DNA from: CAZJUP01 sp964549275
GTDB lineage: Bacteria > Fidelibacterota > Marinisomatia > Marinisomatales > TCS55
Assembly (NCBI GenBank): GCA_964549275.1
Contig: CAZJUP010000011.1
Coordinates: 1-64,000 of the forward strand
Length of the DNA stretch: 64,000 nucleotides
Reading direction: 5' to 3'
Of the stretch, positions 41,265-49,656 are shown piece by piece. The position numbers and the translations under genes were made by a program. The notes below the pieces were generated by a model. It ran no database searches, was not told the DNA's origin, and was given only the letters and a program-made list of their open reading frames with translations. Position 1 is the first letter of the stretch; every line of letters begins with the position of its first letter.

Positions 41265-42671
41265 TTATTCCATTAAAATGGATGTAAGAGAATCCTGAAG
41301 ATTTCGATAGGGTTTGGAAGAACCCACATAACCGTTCATTAATATGGAAAAAACAAGTGGATCTCCGTTTTTAGGGAGGATATATCCTGAAAGACAGCTA
41401 ACACCGGAAAGGGTTCCTGTCTTTGCAAATACATTGTTTCCTTTTTCACCATTCAGTCTATCTTTTAGTGTCCCATCCCATCCTCCTCTGGGCAGAGTGG
41501 TGATTAATTGCTCTCGGATATAATTATTATGATATGCCCAAGTTAAGAGGTGTATAAGATGGTTTGGACTGGAGTAGTTATACCGGGAAACTCCCGATCC
41601 ATCAGCCAGCCTTAATGCAGTGGTATCTATTCCCACAACATCGTTCAAAAATAGTTTAATCTCAAGTAATCCATTTTCCCAGGTCCCTTGACCACCGGTT
41701 GATTGGTGTCCTATTAATTTGACGAGAGATTCAGCCGTTAGATTATCACTTTCTTTCATTAAGTTAGAAAGTGATTCTATCAAAGGACCTGATTCGTGAT
41801 AGGCAATCTGTTCAGAATCAACTGGGTGGATTCCTTTTTGCATTGTATTTACAGAAACCTGTTTTGAGGATAGCATTTCCATAAACACGGTACCCGCAAA
41901 AAGGGCCGGTTCATAAATATTTCGATAAAGGGTGTCTGCGGAAGCGGTATCTAGGACCATACCAGTAATAAAATACTCATTGGTACGCCCTGCCCAGTTT
42001 CTACCTATTTTTAATTGAGTAAAGCCGGCAGTGTCGTTAACGGTTATTGCATCATTTACAATGGAATAATATTTTGATTTTGGGTTAGTGGTTACAATAG
42101 GAGGATTTCCATTTGTTCCGGGATGGATATAAAAATCCACACAATTATCGTTTAAAGAAAGTCCACCAATGGGGGCTGCATACCACCAAGCCCCTTCATC
42201 CCACATCCATCCTTCGCCATAATGAACAGCATCGTAAATAGTATCATCAATGTACAAAGTGTCTATGTATAAAATTTTTTGAGCGATAATCGACGCTAAC
42301 GAATCCAAAGCTTTAAGTGAAAAATCCGGGTCACCACTTCCTGTAAGGAATATGTTATTTCCGGACTTATAAACAGCTGTTTTAAAAGTAAAACCCGTAT
42401 CAATTTTTGCAAGAGTTGCAATTGAAGTATACAGTTTATTATTGCTGGCCGGGTGAAATAGTACATCAGGGTTGTATTCATAGAGTGTTTCCCCTGTTCG
42501 GAGATTTACAACTTTTAGTCCAAGATTTGTAGTTAACCCCGACTTTTGAATAACCCTGTGGATTTTATGCCTTATTGACAAAGAGCCCGATTCTCGAATG
42601 ACTGCTTTGTGATGGGTGCATCCAATGGCGATAAATAAAATGAGAACGAGATATGGCTTTGATTTAGTCAT
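41265..42671 (-). CDS. dacB: D-alanyl-D-alanine carboxypeptidase/endopeptidase PBP4 (S13), lipoprotein
   Basis: A 468-residue penicillin-binding protein that trims or uncrosslinks wall peptides. The three active-site motifs are ASNNKLYTS (SxxK), SDNLTAESL (SxN) and FAKTGTLSG (KTG). An insert domain lies between the first two, as in PBP4. The start at ATG 42671 gives a clean lipoprotein signal (FIAIGC) and overlaps the namZ stop by eight bases; a further in-frame start at 42698 would sit in front of the signal. Lipid anchoring puts it on the periplasmic or outer-membrane side. Confidence 0.9.
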   Translation of the reverse strand: MTKSKPYLVLILFIAIGCTHHKAVIRESGSLSIRHKIHRVIQKSGLTTNLGLKVVNLRTGETLYEYNPDVLFHPASNNKLYTSIATLAKIDTGFTFKTAVYKSGNNIFLTGSGDPDFSLKALDSLASIIAQKILYIDTLYIDDTIYDAVHYGEGWMWDEGAWWYAAPIGGLSLNDNCVDFYIHPGTNGNPPIVTTNPKSKYYSIVNDAITVNDTAGFTQLKIGRNWAGRTNEYFITGMVLDTASADTLYRNIYEPALFAGTVFMEMLSSKQVSVNTMQKGIHPVDSEQIAYHESGPLIESLSNLMKESDNLTAESLVKLIGHQSTGGQGTWENGLLEIKLFLNDVVGIDTTALRLADGSGVSRYNYSSPNHLIHLLTWAYHNNYIREQLITTLPRGGWDGTLKDRLNGEKGNNVFAKTGTLSGVSCLSGYILPKNGDPLVFSILMNGYVGSSKPYRNLQDSLTSILME

Positions 42672-43920
42672 AAAGAAGATAGGGTTGGATTTTGTCATTA
42701 TATTTTAAGGGTCCAATTTCTTTATAATTTGGAAAATTGTCCTGTCCCCATAATCTATTCATTCTACCTTCGAGAATAGTGAATTTTTCCGGATATAATC
42801 GCTTGATTGTCTTAATGAGTGTTACCCCAGTATTTATGCTGTGGAAATTATGGCGATTCTGTAGAATAATTTCAACCCCATAACAGGATTGATTTTCAAA
42901 TTTAGGATTTATGGCCATTCCAGGGATATCTTTTGGAATAAAATGTATCGGCTTAAAAATTACTCCGGGTGATTTATTTTTATTAAGTTCACCTGCTAAT
43001 AATTGCCCATCTATCCAGGGAGCCCCAATCCATTTAAAGGGATACTGTGTTCCTCTTCCTTCACTAATATTGGTTGCTTCCAAGAGGCATAAACCGGGAT
43101 AAAGTGTCGCGGTTTCTAAATTCGGTATGTTTGGTGAAGGGTTAACCCATGGGAGTGTCGTTTCATCAAACCATGTATCCCTAGTCCACCCCTCCATTGG
43201 GATAACCAATAGCTGAGATTGAAATGGGGTCCATTTTTCGCCCACCATCATTTTTGCAATTTCACCCACTGTTAATCCATATCGAATAGGTATAGGGTAA
43301 AATCCCACAAAGGACTGATGTTTCATGTCCAAAACAGGTCCTTCAATGTGAAGTCCTGTAATGGGATTTGGCCTGTCTAAAATAATCACCTGGAGATTAG
43401 ATTCAGCTGCAGCTTCTATTACGAGACCAAGGGTAGAGATATAGGTATAAAACCGTGCACCAATGTCTTGGATATCATAGATAATAAAATCCAATTCCTT
43501 TAACATTTCTTGGGTGGGTTTTTTGTTTTGGCCATAAAGGCTGATAACTTTTGGAAAAGTTTTTATATATCCATCATACTCTATTTTCTCCCCTGCGGCA
43601 GCCTCCCCGAAAAGTCCGTGTTCTGGTGAAAATATTATTTTAAGATTTACATCATCATATTCCATCAGCCTTTTATAATTAGGGATACCATTTTTATCTA
43701 TCCCGGACATGTTTGTTACTAGGCCAATTGATTTTCCCTTTATCAAGTCAAGATTGTTTTCCATAAACATATCCAAACCTGTGGAAACAGAAACAAGGTT
43801 AGTTTTTGGGTCTGGTGTGTGACGGTATTTATGTGATTGTACTTGATGGATTGATTGGGATGGAACGGTACAAGTCCAAGTTCCTAAAATGGCTAGGGTT
43901 AATGGAAAGATTGATTTCAT
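42664..43920 (-). CDS. namZ: Exo-beta-N-acetylmuramidase NamZ-like (DUF1343, GH171)
   Basis: A 418-residue exported protein of the former DUF1343 family. The conserved segments are KSIGLVTNMSGIDKNGIPN, IIFSPEHGLFGEAAAGE, FIIYDIQDIGARFYTYISTL and ILDRPNPITGLHIEGPVLD. NamZ of Bacillus subtilis releases MurNAc from the non-reducing end of glycan strands, and this activity is the expected one. The N-terminal segment is hydrophobic (FPLTLAILGTWTC), giving a signal peptide or lipoprotein. It overlaps both neighbours and pairs functionally with the GH18 gene upstream. Confidence 0.9.
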   Translation of the reverse strand: MKSIFPLTLAILGTWTCTVPSQSIHQVQSHKYRHTPDPKTNLVSVSTGLDMFMENNLDLIKGKSIGLVTNMSGIDKNGIPNYKRLMEYDDVNLKIIFSPEHGLFGEAAAGEKIEYDGYIKTFPKVISLYGQNKKPTQEMLKELDFIIYDIQDIGARFYTYISTLGLVIEAAAESNLQVIILDRPNPITGLHIEGPVLDMKHQSFVGFYPIPIRYGLTVGEIAKMMVGEKWTPFQSQLLVIPMEGWTRDTWFDETTLPWVNPSPNIPNLETATLYPGLCLLEATNISEGRGTQYPFKWIGAPWIDGQLLAGELNKNKSPGVIFKPIHFIPKDIPGMAINPKFENQSCYGVEIILQNRHNFHSINTGVTLIKTIKRLYPEKFTILEGRMNRLWGQDNFPNYKEIGPLKYNDKIQPYLLYD

Positions 43921-46355
43921 TTTAACAGGGTGAATTTTTTAGTGAGACTGGTAGTGCCGTTTTTCAGAATCGCAACATAAACACCGGAAGGCGCATTTCC
44001 CCCCGAATTTAAGGAACCATTCCAATGAACCAATTGAGTTTTTGCTTTTAATGGATGGACTGGCATGGAAAAAACTTCTCTTCCTTGGATATTAGTAATA
44101 GATAAAATTGCGGAAGAAGAAAAAGCTGGGATTGTGAATTCAATCGTCACCCGGCTATTGGAAGGATTTGGATAAATAGCACTAATACCTAGGTCAGTTG
44201 GCAGGGGGTTTATCCCATTCGTCACGTTCGTCTTTGGGCCCCTAAGATAATCTAAAATTTTTGTCATTAGGGTATTCCGGGAGTCTTCCGGATAAATAGT
44301 TTCAAATCCAACTGAGAGATATACTAAGGCTCCAAGTATATAACTCGGACCAAACCCACCTCGATAAGATATCCCCGCTCCGCCATTGGCATTATAGTCT
44401 GCTCCTGTATAAGTCAAAATATTCTCTGCTCCTTCTACCGGTTTAATTCCGTCAGGCCAATCTACATCATAGGTTCCGTGACTTCCATTGTCGAACTGAA
44501 AAGAAAACCCATCCAAAAAAGTTCCCGAAACACCTGAAGTGGCATACGTGCCCTGTTTCCCTGCAGCAGCATCACTAATAAATGAAGCTTTTAAATAATT
44601 GTTATAAAACTCCTGGTCCTTTATGTCACCTTTTTCGGATAAATCATATCCAACCTCACTGCCGGAAATAATTAATTTTCCTCCATTTTCTAAATAACCT
44701 ATGACCGCTTTTTGTTCTACTTGGTCAAAGGAATGTGTTGCAGTACCCTCTTCACCTAAAATCCAATCTACAATCTTGTAGTGATTTAAGTCTACGGAAC
44801 CATTTATAATGGCTTCATTACTGACCCCATCGAATGTGAGTTCGGCATTGTGAATGGCAGCGCCATGCTGACGAATAAAATCAAATGTATTGGTTGTCCC
44901 TGTGAGGCGATCGAATCCATTGACTATAAGGACATCTGGTTTTTTCAATGTTGGAACGAATCCTAAAAGTTCTGATTCTTCGCTGATTCCATAGGCATTG
45001 ACAGCTTGTAATTTTAAAAAATAAGGTTCATCGGAATTCAATGATTGGAGGACGATGGGATTTGAAGTGAATTTTCCTAAAATATTAATTGTGGAGTTAT
45101 TTAAGAATGTACGATAGACGATAATTGAATCTGCCGTTTCAGCACCTTTATAATCAATGAGTGCAAATCCATTACCCATATTGGTCATCGCTATAGAGTG
45201 AGGTGTAGTTGGGGGTGTCTCGATATTGGAGAACTTATTTTTCAATAATTCCCAGAGCTCAGTATATCCCGAATCATAACCTAAAGCCCAAATGCCGACT
45301 CCCAGTAGATTTTTATCCATTGCGAGGTCATACTTTTTTGACAAAGATTCTTTATCATCGTACCATCCTTGAAACCATCCGGGATTTTGATATCGGTACC
45401 ATGGAGTCTGGGATTCAGTATGCCATTGTTTTCCATAAGATAGCGCTTTTGACTCTGCTGTTGAAAATACCACAGCATCTCCATTACGGGTTGTATTCGC
45501 GCCGGGGTTTCCGGAATCCGAACCCCATTCATATCCATAATAGGGAACACCCAGAATAATTTTATCTGATTGCTGGTTTGTATTTGAAAGATAAGTACTT
45601 ACTGAATTTGTTACATTATATGACCCACCAGTGAGAGGAGCCACTGGTCCTGTTGTACTGCTTCCTTTCCAATGATAGTCATAACCCATTATAAAAAGTC
45701 CATCACTGGCTATTGATAATTCGTTGATATCCCATGCGCTATTCCAATCCACTGCCGGCATGGCCAAAGTGACTTCCGAACCGGGAATAGAGCCATGAAA
45801 GGATTTTACTAAAGCCTTGACAAATGAGACCATATTGGTTTTTTGTGAAGTGGGAAATGATTCAAAATCAATATTCACACCATCAGCACCGGCACGTTTA
45901 ACCTCATACAATAGATTATCAATTAAATTTTGCCGATATGTAGAATTCGAAAGAAGTGTTTCAATTTTACTGCTTGAAAATAATGTTGTTGCTAAAACAA
46001 CCTTAACCCCGTTCTCATGTGCTTTATTAATCAAGTCAGTAGCGGGCCATCCATGGAGATTAATTAAACTTCCGTCTGCATCTGCTTCTGCACTGAAGTA
46101 GGCGATGGTGGACAAAAGGTCATAATTATAATGTTGCCATTTTGTTCCTTGCCAATAGGGATGATACCCAAAAATTGTTTTGGATGGCCCTCCGATTCTG
46201 GGGCGAAGAGGGATTGCGGGTTCAGAGTAAGGTTTATAAACTGGTTCCGGAGTATGAGTCTTGTGCCACTCTAATTCAATTTGGTGAATAGATTTCTGAA
46301 ATTGTCCAAACAGTACAGATATTGAAATAAATGGGAATATATATTTATAGATCAC
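43917..46355 (-). CDS. Secreted GH18 (SleL/YaaH-like) glucosaminidase with type-IX-like sorting tail
   Basis: An exported enzyme of about 812 residues. The GH18 domain (~40-400) has the active-site motif ADGVNIDFESF, the DGVNIDFE form seen in spore-wall and peptidoglycan glucosaminidases such as SleL. A fibronectin-like part follows, then a domain starting VNGFDRLTGTTNTFDFIRQ that is often found in Bacteroidota amidases. The last ~85 residues (ISAIYPNPSNSRVTIEFTI ... GVYVAILKNG) are a C-terminal sorting domain of the T9SS type A kind. The start is probably GTG 46355, overlapping lysA by 11 bases; upstream starts would run far into lysA. Confidence 0.85.
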   Translation of the reverse strand: MIYKYIFPFISISVLFGQFQKSIHQIELEWHKTHTPEPVYKPYSEPAIPLRPRIGGPSKTIFGYHPYWQGTKWQHYNYDLLSTIAYFSAEADADGSLINLHGWPATDLINKAHENGVKVVLATTLFSSSKIETLLSNSTYRQNLIDNLLYEVKRAGADGVNIDFESFPTSQKTNMVSFVKALVKSFHGSIPGSEVTLAMPAVDWNSAWDINELSIASDGLFIMGYDYHWKGSSTTGPVAPLTGGSYNVTNSVSTYLSNTNQQSDKIILGVPYYGYEWGSDSGNPGANTTRNGDAVVFSTAESKALSYGKQWHTESQTPWYRYQNPGWFQGWYDDKESLSKKYDLAMDKNLLGVGIWALGYDSGYTELWELLKNKFSNIETPPTTPHSIAMTNMGNGFALIDYKGAETADSIIVYRTFLNNSTINILGKFTSNPIVLQSLNSDEPYFLKLQAVNAYGISEESELLGFVPTLKKPDVLIVNGFDRLTGTTNTFDFIRQHGAAIHNAELTFDGVSNEAIINGSVDLNHYKIVDWILGEEGTATHSFDQVEQKAVIGYLENGGKLIISGSEVGYDLSEKGDIKDQEFYNNYLKASFISDAAAGKQGTYATSGVSGTFLDGFSFQFDNGSHGTYDVDWPDGIKPVEGAENILTYTGADYNANGGAGISYRGGFGPSYILGALVYLSVGFETIYPEDSRNTLMTKILDYLRGPKTNVTNGINPLPTDLGISAIYPNPSNSRVTIEFTIPAFSSSAILSITNIQGREVFSMPVHPLKAKTQLVHWNGSLNSGGNAPSGVYVAILKNGTTSLTKKFTLLK

Positions 46356-47598
46356 AAGCCGTAAACAATTCTTTAATGGTTTCTCGCTTTCGAATAAGGG
46401 TAAAAGCATTACCGTCAATCAATACTTCTGCAGCCCGTGGACGTGTATTAAAATTATGGGACATAGAAAATCCATAGGCGCCGGCATCCATGATGGCAAC
46501 CCAATCCCCTTCTTCCAACTTTGGGGCTGGTCTATTGATGGCTAACCTGTCGGTATTTTCGCAGATAGGACCAGTAAAATCAACGGGAGCAGTCAGAGCT
46601 GCATTAACATGCCCAACCTTGTAAATTTGATGATAGGCTCCATATAGGGCAGGTCGCATTAAAGTTTCCATGCCCGCATCAAGACCAACGTATGTTTTGT
46701 AACTATTTTTAATGCCATTTACTTTTGCCACCAAAAGTCCTGCATCTCCAACCAAAATTTTACCCGGTTCAATCCAAAGTGTCGGAGAATCAGGATCTTT
46801 CGGATAAAAGGTATAAAATACTTGGCTGAGCTCTTTGAACATTTTATTCAAATCAAGTGGAGTTTCATCAGGCGTGTAAGGAATTCCGTATCCACCTCCC
46901 AGGCTGATAAACGACATTCGGAGATGAAGTGATTTCTCAATTTGTCGAGTTGTTGTTAAAATCGCATTTAATAATTTTGGGAAATACGATTCATCCAATA
47001 CTCCAGAACCAGCCATACATTGTATTCCGAATTGTTTTACGCCTGCTTCTTTTGCTAACCGATATGCCTTTATTATTTTTTCCTTCGGAATACCAAATTT
47101 AGCATTTTCTCCTGCTGTAGTAATCTGGGAGAAAGTTCCTTTTCCGAACCCAGGGTTTAGTCGAAAGGAAATACTATCCGGGACCATAATCTGTCTAAGA
47201 CGATTAAAAGTAGAAATATCATCCAAATTTAAAAAACAACCCATTTTAATTGCATTTATTAACTCATCAGTAGATTCATAATTCCCGGTATAAATACAAC
47301 GATCTGGTGAAATTTCAGCAAGTTTGGCAGCATAAATTTCACCGGGGCTTGAGCAATCTCCACCCATATTGGGCACTCCTTCTTTTAGTGCCCGGATAAG
47401 ATGAGGATTACTGTTAGCTTTAATGGCGTAACAGATATGAAAGGATTCAAAATGGGAAGAGAGAGCGTTAAAAAGACGCTGGCTATTTTCAATCAATCTT
47501 TCTTTTGAATAGATGTAAACTGGTGTGCCGAAGGAATCCGCAATATCGGTAATTAACGGATAGTTTTCAACGAGATGAATTAGGGGATGTCGGCTCAT
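46345..47598 (-). CDS. lysA: Diaminopimelate decarboxylase
   Basis: A 417-residue PLP enzyme that converts meso-diaminopimelate to L-lysine. The PLP Lys is in FHICYAIKANSNPHLI; other marks are FRLNPGFGKGTFSQ, SLGGGYGIPY, the EPGKILVGDAGLLV segment and MDAGAYGFSMSHNFNTRPR. It is the first gene of a nine-gene operon of wall hydrolases and transporters, not next to lysine-synthesis genes. The diaminopimelate it uses could therefore come from digested wall peptides as well as from synthesis. It is the only full amino acid enzyme in the operon. Confidence 0.94.
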   Translation of the reverse strand: MSRHPLIHLVENYPLITDIADSFGTPVYIYSKERLIENSQRLFNALSSHFESFHICYAIKANSNPHLIRALKEGVPNMGGDCSSPGEIYAAKLAEISPDRCIYTGNYESTDELINAIKMGCFLNLDDISTFNRLRQIMVPDSISFRLNPGFGKGTFSQITTAGENAKFGIPKEKIIKAYRLAKEAGVKQFGIQCMAGSGVLDESYFPKLLNAILTTTRQIEKSLHLRMSFISLGGGYGIPYTPDETPLDLNKMFKELSQVFYTFYPKDPDSPTLWIEPGKILVGDAGLLVAKVNGIKNSYKTYVGLDAGMETLMRPALYGAYHQIYKVGHVNAALTAPVDFTGPICENTDRLAINRPAPKLEEGDWVAIMDAGAYGFSMSHNFNTRPRAAEVLIDGNAFTLIRKRETIKELFTACDL

Positions 47599-47653
47599 AA
47601 GAGTGATTTACCATAAAAAATGAACCGAAATTTATTTAATAAAAACGGAAGTA

Positions 47654-47691
47654 AAAAATATATTCCCCCCAATGCTGAGAGCATTGGGGGG
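47654..47691 (-). terminator. Terminator of thioredoxin gene
   Basis: CCCCCCAATGCT and AGCATTGGGGGG form a perfect 12-base stem with a three-base loop. On the minus-strand transcript it is followed by AATATATTTTTTAC, so it ends thioredoxin transcription before the lysA operon begins. Confidence 0.8.
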
Positions 47692-47709
47692 TCTGAGGGT
47701 CAGAAGGGA

Positions 47710-48066
47710 TCAAGCAACGCCTAAGACGTCCTTAATGACTTCCTTTAGAGATTCTTTAGGTAATGCACCCGCTGACATTTGAGGTTTATCTTTAAGGGGG
47801 ACAAAGAGCATTGAGGGGATACTTCGTATTCCAAAAACTGCGGATAGATCTTGTTCTGCTTCAGTATCAACCTTATAAATATCTAATTTACCGTCAAATT
47901 CTCCTGAAAGTTCATCTAAAATGGGTGCAATCATTTTGCAGGGTCCGCACCATTCCGCATAAAAATCTATAATTGCTGGCCTGTTTCCTTCAAATTTCCA
48001 TTCTTTGTTTTTTTCGTAATCAAATACTTTTTCTAAAAATGTTTCTTTTGTTAAATGATGAACCAT
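47710..48066 (-). CDS. trxA: Thioredoxin
   Basis: A 118-residue thioredoxin with the active site AEWCGPCKMIAPIL and the cis-Pro segment GIRSIPSMLFVP. There is no signal peptide, so it is cytoplasmic. It serves general disulphide reduction. An N-terminal extension of about 20 residues (MVHHLTKETFLEKVFDYEKN) is typical of Bacteroidota-type thioredoxins. It is divergent from the OsmC gene, a common redox-stress pairing, and ends in a strong terminator. Confidence 0.93.
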   Translation of the reverse strand: MVHHLTKETFLEKVFDYEKNKEWKFEGNRPAIIDFYAEWCGPCKMIAPILDELSGEFDGKLDIYKVDTEAEQDLSAVFGIRSIPSMLFVPLKDKPQMSAGALPKESLKEVIKDVLGVA

Positions 48067-48196
48067 GATTTTTCCCTTTTTTCAATCGCTTTATCTCTTT
48101 GATATATTTTAACACCATTGGTTACACATTTAGGTTAGCAATCCCAATTTGTAACGAATGAAGACTCATTGCATCCAAAGGAAAAAAGGAGAAAAA

Positions 48197-48580
48197 ATGA
48201 GAGTATATTTCCCAGGAGGTAAAAAAGTATACGCAGATTTTAACGGAAAAACCATTAAAACGGATCAGCCAGTATTGAGTGGAGGTGATGATAGTGCACC
48301 GGCACCCTTTGATTTGTTTTTATCTTCTATGGCTACTTGTGCTGGTATATATGTATTAGGATTTTGCCAACAAAGGGGCATTGATACTGAGGGAATGGAA
48401 ATACATCAATCGCTCGAAATAAATCCAAATACCCGTTTGGTCCGCAAAATAAAAATGGATATTAAATTACCGAATGGTTTCCCAAAGAAGTATAAAAATG
48501 CTGTTATTAATTCTGCGAATTTGTGCGCAGTAAAAAAACATCTCGAGAATCCACCGGAGTTTGAAGTTATCGCAGGATAA
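48197..48580 (+). CDS. OsmC/YhfA-family protein
   Basis: A 127-residue OsmC-fold protein. The two redox Cys residues are visible in MATCAGIYVLGF and NLCAVKKHL. OsmC and Ohr proteins are thiol peroxidases, but the YhfA-like branch to which the short form belongs has uncertain activity. ATG 48197 is supported by AAGGAG nine bases upstream; an in-frame ATG at 48158 would include that site in the coding region and is rejected. It is divergent from thioredoxin, its possible reductant. Confidence 0.87.
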   Translation: MRVYFPGGKKVYADFNGKTIKTDQPVLSGGDDSAPAPFDLFLSSMATCAGIYVLGFCQQRGIDTEGMEIHQSLEINPNTRLVRKIKMDIKLPNGFPKKYKNAVINSANLCAVKKHLENPPEFEVIAG

Positions 48581-48613
48581 TTCGTATTGAAATTCAGGGC
48601 TTAGGATTAATTT

Positions 48614-49360
48614 ATGTCTTATAAAATGAATAAAATTAATCAATTCCTATTGACCTGGATTCTTTTGTTCGGTGTTCTATCCGGCCAAATAGAACGCAAG
48701 AACACATCATATCAGAGTCTTTATTCTTATTGGTTAGAGGGAATAATACACACTGTAGACCTCCCTGCGAATCGTTGGATTTTAGGCGGGGCATTCCTTG
48801 GAGCCGGTGTAGCCTATCAATCCGATAATAAAGTTAAATATTATGTGCAGGAAAATGGACTCATCCCAACGAAATTATCCATATTTGGGGATTTATATGG
48901 TGGAACCTGGGGACATTGGTTGTTGCTTTCGGTAATTGTATTAGACAACAGGTATTTAGATTCAACACAGCTTTATGACGATCTTAAATATGCGTTTATG
49001 GCCTTGGGAACTAATGGGGTCACAACCTACATAATAAAGAGGACAGTAGGGAGGGAAAGGCCCAATGAAAGCGATTATTTATCATTTCCATCAGGACATA
49101 CATCACATAGTTTTACTATAGCAGCAATTGCTCATGAAATATATGGATCCAAAATTGGGATTCCAGCTTATACCCTTGCACTAATCGTGGCGGCGAACCG
49201 GCTTCAAGATAATAAACATTATCTGAGTGATGTTTTATTTGGAGCGGGATTGGGAACCGCTATCGGTCGGGGATTTGCCCAACCCTACAATCGTAAAAAT
49301 ACTTCCTTAAGTATTTATCCTGATTTGAAAGGCAATATAAGGATTTCCTATACATTTTGA
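48614..49360 (+). CDS. PAP2-family membrane phosphatase
   Basis: A 248-residue protein with a signal or membrane segment at residues ~9-26. The three PAP2 phosphatase motifs are KRTVGRERP, FPSGHTSHSF and RLQDNKHYLSDVLFG. Members dephosphorylate lipid phosphates such as undecaprenyl pyrophosphate or phosphatidic acid on the outer face of the membrane. The first motif begins with Lys and keeps the Arg-Pro. The stop codon overlaps a 34-codon membrane ORF. It is not obviously linked to the hydrogenase genes that follow. Confidence 0.87.
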   Translation: MSYKMNKINQFLLTWILLFGVLSGQIERKNTSYQSLYSYWLEGIIHTVDLPANRWILGGAFLGAGVAYQSDNKVKYYVQENGLIPTKLSIFGDLYGGTWGHWLLLSVIVLDNRYLDSTQLYDDLKYAFMALGTNGVTTYIIKRTVGRERPNESDYLSFPSGHTSHSFTIAAIAHEIYGSKIGIPAYTLALIVAANRLQDNKHYLSDVLFGAGLGTAIGRGFAQPYNRKNTSLSIYPDLKGNIRISYTF

Positions 49361-49464
49361 TGAAAAAAATATCTGGGAAAGTAGTCATGATTTTGATATT
49401 TGCCTTTATGGGGATTGGGTTCATATTACTTATTATTTTCTTAAAAATATATCATTGGATTTAA
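49360..49464 (+). CDS. Small single-pass membrane ORF (34 aa)
   Basis: An ATG overlapping the PAP2 stop (TGATG) opens 34 codons: KKISGKVV, then a hydrophobic stretch of about 20 residues (ILIFAFMGIGFILLIIF), then KIYHW. It has the shape of a single-pass membrane peptide with a positive N-terminus. Translational coupling to PAP2 is plausible. No homologue is recognised, and the low complexity of the sequence means chance is possible. Confidence 0.4.
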   Translation: MKKISGKVVMILIFAFMGIGFILLIIFLKIYHWI

Positions 49465-49477
49465 TGAAATAAATTAA

Positions 49478-49559
49478 AACAGGATAAAAATATCCTGTTA
49501 AAACACTTGCCTAATAAAATGTAGTGTATTTAAATTAAGACATGGAAGTCCTGTTAAAA
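49478..49559. promoter_or_regulatory. Inverted repeat and repeated half-site upstream of hydrogenase operon
   Basis: AACAGGATA and TATCCTGTT flank a four-base AAAA spacer at 49478-49499. The word TCCTGTTAAAA occurs at 49493-49503 and again at 49549-49559. No U-run follows on the plus strand, so a terminator is unlikely. The three half-sites upstream of the hydrogenase start could bind a regulator, but none can be named. Confidence 0.35.
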
Positions 49560-49656
49560 ATGATCTCTTATCAAATTCATTGGAGAAAAAGTATGTATTT
49601 CGTGATTAATCAAGAGATGAATTCCTCAGTAATTTGCATTCATAATGGGGAAAATT

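Noticed and set aside
45209..45559. 116-codon plus-strand ORF inside the GH18 gene
   Set aside because: It is the antisense of a well-supported hydrolase frame; the composition is not protein-like.
48067..48196. GTTACA/TGTAAC inverted repeat between thioredoxin and OsmC genes
   Set aside because: Six-base arms about 28 bases apart are too weak to call an operator.
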